From NCBI GenBank assembly GCA_034440615.1, contig JAOTOM010003968.1, forward strand, positions 140,492-204,491: a DNA stretch of 64,000 bases, written 5' to 3'. Under the pieces are notes generated by a model. That model saw nothing but the letters and a program-made list of their open reading frames with translations. It had not been told where the DNA came from and did not search any database. Below are positions 55,400 to 64,000 of the stretch, one piece after another. Positions within the stretch are counted from its first letter, which is position 1; every line of letters begins with the position of its first letter. A program made the position numbers and the translations under genes. The stretch is from Ashinkailepas kermadecensis (lineage: Eukaryota > Arthropoda > Thecostraca > Neolepadidae).

Positions 55400-58150
55400 C
55401 CATCAGGACGTACGAGGTGACCCTTCAGGTGGGTAGTAGTCCGAAACACGGAGGAGTCCCAAAGACGAGAGAGGAGGCATTTCATTTAGAAACGGAGGTC
55501 CCAAGGAGAAAAAGTCCAACGGCCTAATGAGGGTCCTGAAGACGGTCTCGGAGGCCCGCTGAACAGAAGAGAATGCCTCGAAAACTGGCAAGGAGGCCCA
55601 AAAGAACTAGAGAAGGCCCCTGAGATAGAGAAGTAGCCAGTGCGATAGGAGATGGAGTTCCAAGATCCAAGACCCAAGACGGGTAGCAACGACACAGCCA
55701 AGATTTTCTTAAACTGGACGGGCCAAAATTTTACTATCAGGTAATGTAGAGTGATTTGGGCGCGCGAAGGCGCCGAAAATTTTTCGTTTTGCAAGGTGAA
55801 AATCTAAAATTGTCTTGCTTAATCTAGCGTATTTTTGTTTACTAAGGGACCGGGGGTCAAGCCTCCGTCCCCTTGGTTGCGCCTCTGACGAGTAGAGCTT
55901 GTCCATAATAAATCTGGTCTTCGAGGCGTGGGGGAGGCCTCTAATATAGAGAAGACTCCTGGTTTATGTGAAGAAGCCCACAATAGTGCAACTGGCCCCC
56001 AGAACGTAGGGGGAGGCCCAGAAGATTAGGCAGGACCATGGAATATGGGAGACGGCCCCACAACGCGCAAGGACACATCTAAAACGAGAAATAAGACTCC
56101 AGGAATTGAGACGAGTCCCTCGGAGACATGAAAGAGGCCCCTGATTTGCTAGAGAAAGCAACTGGAAGATAAGAGGCGATCACATTGCGCAAGATGTGAT
56201 GCTCGCCTATGCTCGCCTATGCCTATGCTCGCCTATGCTCGCCACCAAGGCGAGCATAGAGCCACCCAGCTTAGACTAGGAGGCTCCTGAGGTGTGGCAG
56301 GACGTCCATAATTTGGAAGGAGATGCCCCGAGATAGGAAAGGAGGCCATATAGTTGAAGAGGAGACCCAATACTGGCATGGAAAGCCCCCACATGACTTG
56401 GGAAAATGCCACTGAGATTCCACTGAAAGGAAGCCCTTAAATTAAGAGAATGCCCCAAGAGGAGAAAAGGAGCTCCCAAGCGTGGTAGAGCTTCACTTTG
56501 GAAGAGAAGGCGGGAGAATGGAAAGGAGGCCGCCCCGGATGAAAGGAGGCCCCAAAGACGAGATAAGAGGGCAATAAGATAGGAGCGATGGCTCCCGGAT
56601 GCGACAAGCGGCCCACAAAATGGATAAAAAAACTCCTCCTAGGAAATAAAAAAGGCCTCTGAAGCAGGACAGAAGGCTGCAAATTTAGAAGCTGACGTTT
56701 TTAGGAAATAAAAGTAATTCATCAGTACTCCATCAAGATTGGAAAAGAGGCCCCAAGGATAGAGGCAGTGGCCTCTCGAAGGGAAACTGAGACCCAGGAG
56801 GAGCCTCAAAGACGGGCAAGCAATCCCCCAAGATAGAAAAGGCCCAAAGACAGGTAAGGAGGCCCCATGCACTGAGGAGGATTACAAGACGTGAGAGGAA
56901 GCCAGTAGGATTGGAGATGATGTCCCCCAAGGCACAAGGGGAAGCTCCCAAGATGGGTAAGAAACATCTGGGTTAGAAGACGAAGCCCTGCGACGTGACA
57001 GAAGACCCCTAATTTAGCAGGGGAGGACCACGCAATAGGGGAGACTCTCGGTGTGGAAGACACCTAAGGGACACCTAAGACGCCTAAGACGGGAGAAGAG
57101 AACCATGGAATATGAAACCGGCCGCCGGGTTGCATGAGGAGACACTCAATTTGGTAAAGAGTCCCCAAGACTCCTTACCAAAATCCCAATATTCATCATC
57201 ACATGACGTCATTCAGGACTTCATGGGACTCCACGGTCAGGTTGGGATTAGTCCAAGCTGCAACCTTTAGCAAGAATAAGGTCCGTGGCGTAGCCAATGG
57301 AGGGAGTAATGGGGACATCGCCTGGAGCTTGCGTAGGCCCCAGGATTTGTTGCACAGTACGGCGTCATCGGTTGCAGCCGCCCTCTGACGTTAGCCAGGA
57401 GGGCAAACGTATCCTCCTCCAATCACATTCTGGCATTTGAAAAAGACCATATGATGCTCCATGTAACCCATGTTAAAACATCCCACCAAATCCACTGCAG
57501 GACCCCTCAATCACGCAAGATACTCCATCTGACCCATTTGGAGACCCTTAGCCGTCTATAGGACGCCAATTTTGGTTGATAGAAGGCCTCACCAGACCAA
57601 ATGGAGGCCCCATAATAGACACGGGATGCCCGTTGTCCATAGAAGGCCCTAGTTGACGGACACGAGGCCCCATCATACCAAGAAGAGGCCCAAACCAGAC
57701 CAAGAAGGGGCCGCATCAAAAACACAGGAAGCCCCAGATGTCCAACAGGAGGTTAGATGACCAACAGCCTGTCGCTACCAGACTAAGAGAAAGTACCATC
57801 AGACCAAGACGAAAGCCCCGCCAGATCAAGACAAGGCCTAAAAAGGCCAAGGAATACTTTACCAGTCCAATAGGCCTCCATCAGAAGCACAGTAGGTCCC
57901 CGATGGTCAACAGAAGACCCTGCTTAACGATAGGAGGCCCAACCAGACACATAGGAACCCCATCAGGGGTTCCTATGTGTCTGGTTCCTATATATCAGGC
58001 ACCGTTCGTCGATAGGCTACACCATACGATCTGCAGGAGGCCCCATCAGACGAAAAGGACGTCCATTAATAGCACTGAAGGTCACAGGTTGTCAACAGGA
58101 GCTCCTGTTGATGGCTAGGAGGCCCAGATAATAGACTTCATAGATAATAA
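55400..58150 (+). repeat. Degenerate GGAGGCCCC short-period block
   Basis: About 2.7 kb of quasi-tandem units spaced 25-35 bp, with a GAGGCCCC-like core and purine-rich spacers. It is the reverse-complement relative of the block at 22260-23770. At about 55735-55895 it contains a reversed copy of the GCGCCTTCGCGC-type repeat. Another transposon-like start, GTGGCGTAGCCAATGG, is at about 57287, so the block may be more than one element. No coding evidence. Confidence 0.6.
56199..56262. repeat. Short CTATGCTCGC repeat ending in a perfect hairpin
   Basis: GCTCGCCTATGCTCGCCTAT is repeated, then CTATGCTCGCC, the loop ACCAA and GGCGAGCATAG form an 11-bp perfect stem. Confidence 0.85.
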
Positions 58151-58199
58151 CAGACCTAATAAGAACCCCAGTGATCCAACCGGGTTAAGCCAGTAAAGG

Positions 58200-58690
58200 G
58201 AAAATACTACAAGGGTGGACAAAATATTATCAGTGCCCCAACCAATACCACATTTTAAATTCCAAAGAAACTATCCATCAACATCCTATACACCTACCAA
58301 TACTTATATAGCCCTGTTCACTCAGTCCCGCATAACACACGCGTGGATCAAGTCCTCCATCAAAAGTTTTCAGCTCCATGCATGGCTGCTTAAAGGTGCC
58401 ATGCACACCTAATAGCGCGAATGTCATCCCATCTACCACTAATTATAATTACAAAAACAAGATTTTCCAATCTAACGCATTTCTCCACAATATTTTAGGT
58501 ACATTCAATGAGGGACTCCCAACAACATCAGCAATCAGCCTATTCCAATGATCAACCATCCTTTGACGGAAAAACCTGAAAATCTCCTGTACTTGAGTGA
58601 GTACATATCTAATGCCGTAAGCCTTTCTCCATATCTCTATATTCGCACCTGAACAAATTGTCAAGTCTTGCTGCATAGCATGTGGGATTC
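58200..58690 (-). pseudogene. CR1-like LINE, 3' end with internal deletion
   Basis: Read on -, it encodes GIRYVLTQVQEIF, then RQRMVDHWNRLIADVVGSPS, matching VVDQWNGLPADVVGSS in the element at 60.2-63.6 kb. The 3' UTR also matches (AGGTGTGCATGGCACCTTTA and AGC[AG]GGCATG-like blocks). About 150 bp between these coding landmarks is missing compared with the longer copy. Confidence 0.75.
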
Positions 58691-59160
58691 CATTGGTTCG
58701 GTGGCCCTCTGATCAGATGTGTTCCACTCCTTCAGGGGGAAGTCCTGGTTATGCCACTGAATGAGCTCATAACTTGTGTATAGTTAGCGAGCATTTATAA
58801 GGCAAATGATAAAAGCGGATGTTGTGTGGAGATTGCTATCTTTTCTCACAAATGTTTCACATTTATCCGTACATTTTGATCCGCTACCAACACAGAATCT
58901 CTTGCAGTGAAGGAGGTTAGTTGCAGTCGAGGGTTCTGCCATAGGGGAGGGGAGGAAGTTGGACACCCGTTCAACCCACTTCTCGGAGTGAGTGAAACAC
59001 AATGTATATCGTCCCACACACCTTTGCGGAGGTGGCCCATGAGCTTTCGACATATGGGCCCATCATCGCTACGTGCCCACGGCGTGGAAGGGCCGTGTTT
59101 TCACATATTTCTGATTGCGGGCCAAAGCTGAAAACCTAGAGGCAGTCCAATGCGCTTCCT
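58691..59160. other. No recognisable gene
   Basis: Unique sequence. GGGGGAAGTCCTGGTTATGCC near 58735 has transposon-end character, but no partner was found. Confidence 0.4.
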
Positions 59161-59164
59161 GACT

Positions 59165-59330
59165 CAGTCACCGCGGGGGAGAGGCGGGGGACGTTTCCCC
59201 TTGCCGTGAGGAGGGTGGGAAGGGTGTCGCTCCCCTGACCTTTAAGGAGGCCCCTGCTCGGGAATACAAAGCACATTTGAAGTGTGGTCTTCATGAGACG
59301 GCTTCACACTGAAAATCACTAGAAATCAGG
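59165..59330 (+). mobile_element. Terminus of the GGCC-rich element family, copy 3
   Basis: CAGTCACCGCGGGGGAGAGG, GTTTCCCCTTGCCGTGAGGA, AAGGAGGCCCCTGCTCGGGA and GGCTTCACACTGAAAATCAC follow the same order as copy 2. No array follows it, so this is a solo end. Confidence 0.5.
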
Positions 59331-60200
59331 AACATATAATGTAAGCCATAGCTAATGTTCATAACTATCTCCACAAAGATCCCATATACTTTTGTTCAAG
59401 GCCATTGCTTTGGGGATCCTTGTATTTTGTCATAATGTGAAGGATGCTACCGCGTTCATTGGTGGAATATTGCATGTACTTCAGGGATGCACGGCTATTG
59501 CTTGCAAGAGGCCCTGAAAACATTCAAGGGTGCTTTCTCATTTGGTTCTATGTTAGCACTTACCGGCCCAGGGTAAGTGCTCTCGAGGATACGAGAGCTA
59601 CTCGTCTTGAGCCGAGTAGCCTCCTATCTCGACATTTCATTTAAGGTCGCGATTACTGACCTGATGTCCTGACAGGGACCTATTCGCCGGTAACACTCCA
59701 CCCATAACACGACAAACAAGTTAAAGCCCACAGCGAAGCTCGTTTTGGTGTCGCAGTTGTCTCGGTAGTATATAAGTCAACTAGGACAGAGATACGCCTT
59801 GATGTGCATAGTTAATAAATATGTCAGCCATGTTTCAGGCTAGTTGCTCCATTACTCATTCGTGTTTACGGAAGTGAAGTATCGGGTTCAATGTAGGAAA
59901 AGCTGAGATGAGATGAAAGAGTATATTCAGAGCCTGGATGAAATGGATTCATGGCATCCACGTCAATTATACAAAGCTGGCTTTCGTACGACCACGCATG
60001 AACCGACATACTGGGCACAAAACAGGCACTTTGTTCTTCGACCCGGCACTGCGGTACCTACTATGCATCGAACATGCGTGATGCCCCCTGCGGTCACATC
60101 AACCATTAGTTTGCTATGATCTGATGGGTGCCTAACATCTGATGGGACAGGATTTCAGCTGTTTGTGACCCGAAATAGAAAGCTGCGGAGCGATAACTTT
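59331..60200. other. No recognisable feature
   Basis: Mixed unique sequence. A short inverted pair, GGGTAAGTGCTCTCGAGGAT, lies near 59570. No gene was found. Confidence 0.45.
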
Positions 60201-60239
60201 CAGAACACGAGGTAGCTTCAGCCGGCGGCAGTTCTCTGG

Positions 60240-60536
60240 TCGACTGTGTATGGCTGGCGGACACCGCGGAGTTCTACGATCTTTCCACGCAAGATGGTAA
60301 CATCCATCCTCCCTATGGTAAACACAAGCATAGAGTGGTACTCGAGGGCCATTGGGCTGAATATCAGGGTGGCCAATATTTGCAAGGAACTTGGGGTGGG
60401 GTTCTTGGATTTGTGGGGGGACTTTTGGGGGAGGACTGAAATGTTTGCATTGGATGGGTTACATTTGAGCAAGAGAGGAGTTGAATTGCTCAGCAATAGG
60501 TATGAGGAAGCTCTCAATAGGAAACAGGGAGACTAG
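60240..60536 (+). pseudogene. CR1-like LINE, ORF1 remnant (SGNH/GDSL esterase end)
   Basis: An open frame of 97 codons, 5' truncated, contains NTSIEWYSRAIGLNIRVANI, FLDLWGDFWGR and DGLHLSKRGVELLSNRY. DGLH.S is the catalytic Asp-His block at the end of SGNH/GDSL hydrolases. CR1-type LINEs are known to carry such an esterase in ORF1. The Gly-Asp-Ser block should lie upstream and is missing, so the element is truncated here. About 70 bp separate this stop from the start of the ORF2 remnant. Confidence 0.75.
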
Positions 60537-60603
60537 GCAGGTCATGGGGGGATGTAGCTGATAAAGAGAGAAGTCTTGCAAGAAAGGGAAGGAATAGTTT
60601 ATC

Positions 60604-61387
60604 ATGTTTTACGTTAATGCCAGAAGTGTTCGGAATAAAATTGGGGAACTACATGCATATATGTTGTCTGAAAAGCTAGATTTGGTATGCATAACAGAGG
60701 CAGGGTTATGAAAGCATTTTTGGAGACAACTTGCAAGAATTTGAATTGACAAGCTACAACATGCATGCTTATCAAATGAAGGCAAGGATAGGAAGAGGTA
60801 TACTCTTGTATGTCAGACAAGTAATGAAATGTCATTCCATAGATGATAGTGTACATAATGAAGGAATATAATCGTTGTGGTTAGATATAATTCTGAAGAA
60901 TGGAACAAAATTTAGGATTGGGGCATTCTATAGACCTCCAGACCAGGATGAAAACATGGACAGGTTGATGCAGGAAGAAATAAGTAGGAGAGCACAGGAG
61001 AGAATTGTTTTGTTGGGGGATTTTAACATAATAGGATTGGGAAGCAAAACTATAGGTCTAAACATATCAGGAAGAAGTTTCATGGATTGTTTTGAGGACA
61101 ATTTCTTCTTTCAAATGATACATGAACCTACAAGAGAAAATGAAATATTAGATCTTGTGCTTACTAATGAGGAAAATTTTGTACAAAACGTGAACATAGG
61201 AGAGACCTTGCGTAATAGTGATCACAACATTATACGTTTCTCATTGAATGTTGGAAATGTAGGAACCAATAAGACATTAATAAAAAAATTTGCTAAAGGG
61301 AATCACAAGAAGTTCAGGATCTTCCTGAATGAAATTAATTGGGAGGACTTATTGAAAGGCTTAGATGCTTATGAAATGTGGAGATAA
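60604..61387 (+). pseudogene. CR1-like LINE, ORF2 endonuclease domain (broken)
   Basis: It begins MFYVNARSVRNKIGELHAYM, the usual start of the apurinic-like endonuclease, and reads to CITEAGL followed by a stop at about 60708. After further frame changes an open frame from 60875 encodes IGAFYRPPDQDENMD, IVLLGDFNIIG, LDLVLTNEENFVQ and NSDHNIIRFSLNVG. GDFN and SDHN are catalytic blocks of the fold and are intact. The protein would nick target DNA for reverse transcription. Stops and frameshifts make the copy inactive. Confidence 0.82.
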
Positions 61388-62628
61388 AATATAAACTATT
61401 TCAAGATCAGGATAGGTTCATTCCAAATAGGCAAATTAGATTAACCAGGGTTAAGCACCCTTCATGGCTGACCGGGGAAGTAAAGCATTTATTGGAGTCA
61501 AAGAAACAGGCATTCAAGAAACTAAAATATGCTAACTCTGAGGTAAACCTCAAATCATATAAAATAGCTAGAAATAAAGTTAGGAGGTGTGTTAGGGCAT
61601 CCACAAGACTGGCTGAAATCAAATTAGCTCAGGAATGCTCAGCAAGTAATGCTAAGACATTCTTTAGTTTCTACAAATTTAAGGCTAAGAAGTGTAGTGT
61701 AGGACCACTGGAGGTAGATGGGGAATTAGTGGTTGAGGATTGTGATATTGTGGAATCCCTAAGCAAGCAATTCTCATCAGTCTTTACTAAAGAGAATTCT
61801 GGGAGAATAGAAACAACTGAATCACATGCCATGACAGGTGATAGGTTGGAGTATCTTACAATAACTGCAGAAGCTGTAGAAAAGCTGTTGCAGAATATAA
61901 AACCTAATAAAGCTTCTGGACCAGATGATATATATGCTAGGGTTTTAGTAGAATGCGCTAAAGCCTTAGCAGTTCCCCTAGGTATAATTTTCAGGCGGTC
62001 TATGGAATATTCTGAAGTGCCTGAAGATTGGAGAAATGCAAATGTAGTACCAATTTTCAAAAAGGGAAGTATGAAGTGTGTAGGGAACTACAGGCCAGTC
62101 AGTTTGACCTCAATAGTTTGCAAGGTACTAGAAAATCCGGTTAAGCAGAATGTTCAGATTCATCTTGATAGGCACAATCTTTTAAGGGATAATCAACATG
62201 AATTTCGATCTCGGAGGTCTTGTTTAACTAACCTTTTGGAGTACATGGAGTATGTTACTAAAGAAGTAGACAATCAAAGCAGGATAGATGTTGTGTACTT
62301 GGACTTCAGCAAAGCTTTTGATAAAGTTCCACATGGGAGGCTACTTCATCAACTACAGCAACATGGGATTGTTGGAAAAGTTCTAGATTGGATTGAAGCA
62401 TGGTTGAGGGGAAGGAAACAAAGTGTAATGTTAAACGGATGCAAATCTGATTGGAAGGATGTTCTGAGTGGAGCACCACATGGCTCTGTTCTAGGGCCAC
62501 TTCTCTTTGTCATCTTTGTGAATGGCATTGAGGTAGGGCTGAGGAATAGAGTGTTCAAATTTGCGGATGACATCAAGCTGGTGGGAGTGGCAAACAGTTG
62601 TGATCAATCTCGAAATATTCAACTCTAG
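61378..62628 (+). pseudogene. CR1-like LINE, ORF2 reverse transcriptase
   Basis: Open for 416 codons. RT blocks in order: NVVPIFKKG and NYRPVSLTS (about 62040-62110), NQHEFRSRRSC (about 62190), YLDFSKAFDKVPH (about 62297), SGAPHGSVLGPLLFVIF (about 62467) and FADDIKLVG (about 62560). The LDFSKAFD and FADD blocks hold the catalytic aspartates. Oddity: the usual PQG is PHG here. Another damaged spot is the frameshift just after FADD (about 62590-62630). The neighbouring frame starts 10 bp before the end of the endonuclease frame. The copy is inactive, but younger-looking than the other LINE remnants. Confidence 0.9.
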
Positions 62629-63372
62629 ACTTGGAGGACCTAAAAAGTGGGCTGATCAATGGCAGATGTCTTTCAACTATGACAAGTGTAAGGTTATGCA
62701 TCTGTGGTCTGGAGGTGAAACTTTCAGATATACAATGGGAGGGAGGGAACTGGATGTTATTCAAGAGGAAAGGGACTTAGGTGTGTTGGTTTCACAAGAC
62801 CTTAAATCAGAAAAGCAATGTAGCTCAGCTAGGAACATGGCACTCAGAATGATGGGACTCATTAATAGAAGTGTGATGTATAAAAGCAAGGAAGTCATGA
62901 AAAAACTGTACTTAACATATGTGCAACCCCACTTAGAATATTCTGTACAAGCTTGGAGCCCCTACCTAGAAAAAGACAGACAAGTTAGAGAGAGTGCAGC
63001 GCAAAGCAACTAGACTCATCAATAGAATAGGTAATTATAATATAGAGAAAGGCTTGTGACATTAGATATGTACTCACTCAAGTATAGGAGACTAGGGGGG
63101 GGGACATGATTGAAATGTACAAAATTGCTAAGGGACTAGATCAGGTCAATTTAAATGACGCTCTTCAGCTTAGAGTATCACATAGGGGTCATCAATTCAG
63201 GTTAGACAAGTTAAGGTGTCGGACAGTTAAGCGACAACAGGTCTTCAGTCAAAGGGTTGTTGATCAGTGGAATGGGCTGCCTGCTGATGTTGTAGGCAGT
63301 TCCTCATCGAATGTATTTAAAAGTAGGGTGGATAAATTTTTTAGACAGGAAAATCTTGTTTTTCAGTTCTAA
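62590..63372 (+). pseudogene. CR1-like LINE, ORF2 C-terminal part
   Basis: Continues the RT after a frameshift: WADQWQMSFNYDKCKVMHLW, GVLVSQDLKSEKQC, YVQPHLEYSVQAWSPYLEKD, then a further break at about 63000. It ends with QVFSQRVVDQWNGLPADVVG to QENLVFQF and TAA (63370-63372). The W-P/HLEY.VQAW.P and VVDQWN.LP landmarks are standard for CR1 C-termini. Confidence 0.88.
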
Positions 63373-63640
63373 TTTGTGATGGATGGGAAGAGATGCATGT
63401 TAAGTAGGTGTGCATGGCACAGACCCCTTTAAGCGGGCATGGATGTAGTTTGAGGATTATTGATAGGGCATGCAATCCACATGTGTTGAGGGAGATCGGG
63501 GGAATAGGGCTGGAAAGTTGGGGTGGATGGGCATTGATGGGTGTGTGGGATGTTAGAGGACTGGTTCTTCGGGATGTGGGATGGTTGTGGAGGGTCTTTT
63601 TACTAGGTTTAGAGATAAAGACATAAAGACATAAAAGATC
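63373..63640 (+). mobile_element. CR1-like LINE 3' UTR and (ATAAAGAC)n tail
   Basis: The UTR blocks match the reversed copy at 58200-58450. It ends with about 2.5 units of ATAAAGAC (63612-63635), a short tandem tail as is usual for CR1 elements. Confidence 0.7.
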
Positions 63641-64000
63641 AGTGCAAATATGAGCCACAAGGGCCCTTCTTGGTTGCACTCTGTACACTGAACCAGTTGT
63701 CCACCAAATGTGTTGATCAACTCTCCCTGGAATACAGAAAAACAACCCCCCTATTCTTATAATGATTGTCTATGCTGTTCTTAAAGATGTTCAGTGTGTT
63801 GCTACTGACAATGGTTTCTGGCAGCTGGTTCCAGTGTTCTACTACCCTGTTGGTGAAGAAGGACTGTCTTAGCCTTGTCCTGCTGTGATTAACTTTAATT
63901 TTGAATCTATGACCTCGAATTGCATCATTTCTGTTAAATTCAAACAGTTCCCTGAGATAACCCTGTTCCTGACCATGAACAAATTTAAAGACCTCGATTA
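63641..64000 (-). pseudogene. Second CR1-like LINE, 3' end, opposite orientation
   Basis: Read on - from the window edge, it encodes VFKFVHGQEQGYLRELFEFN, AIRGHRFKIKVNHSRTRLRQ, SFFTNRVVEHWNQLPETIV and NIFKNSIDNHYKNRGV, to a stop near 63713. This is a different LINE family from the + element (VVEHWNQLPETIV versus VVDQWNGLPADVV). It continues beyond the window. The two elements meet tail to tail at the ATAAAGAC repeat. Confidence 0.85.

Overview
This is animal nuclear DNA, not prokaryotic. It shows spliced exons with GT-AG introns, tRNA-derived SINEs with target-site duplications, CR1-like LINE remnants and very large amounts of minisatellite DNA. An arthropod (crustacean-like) source is a weak guess, based only on a short CCTAA-type stretch near 46.45 kb and the CR1-style LINEs. 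The species cannot be named from the sequence.

Two host genes are recognisable, both partial. On the + strand, two exons (11166-11280 and 17737-17946) encode the helix-loop-helix and leucine-zipper/C-terminal part of a Mad/Mxd-type bHLHZip protein; the exon with the DNA-contacting basic region was not found. On the - strand, six exons between 51590 and 33006 encode about 650 residues of Integrator subunit 2, with every splice phase matching: 51590-51458, 43693-43481, 43029-41951, 39421-39257, 34538-34404 and 33233-33006. The N-terminal half of INTS2 was not found upstream. The two genes serve separate processes: Myc-network transcriptional repression, and snRNA processing with Pol II termination.

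Nearly everything else is repeat. From left to right: a 45-bp array (1-1139); unique or old transposon DNA including a decayed LINE end (4975-5870); a very uniform 66-bp array (6915-8945); arrays around the Mxd exons (9.7-18.4 kb); two degenerate GGCC-rich blocks (20.2-23.8 kb); more arrays, including a 49-bp array with a two-letter variant pattern (28846-30715); the INTS2 region with an array in or next to almost every intron (33-53.6 kb); a third degenerate GGCC-rich block (55.1-58.1 kb); and CR1-like LINE copies (58.2-58.7, 60.2-63.6 and 63.64-64 kb).

The points most worth a second look are where repeats meet splicing. A SINE-tail insertion has duplicated the acceptor of one INTS2 exon. 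A short array repeats the donor of the same exon about five times. A third array repeats the acceptor of another exon. A 66-bp intronic array is open and in frame with an INTS2 exon. Long open reading frames inside the arrays are by-products of the repeat period and are not annotated as genes.
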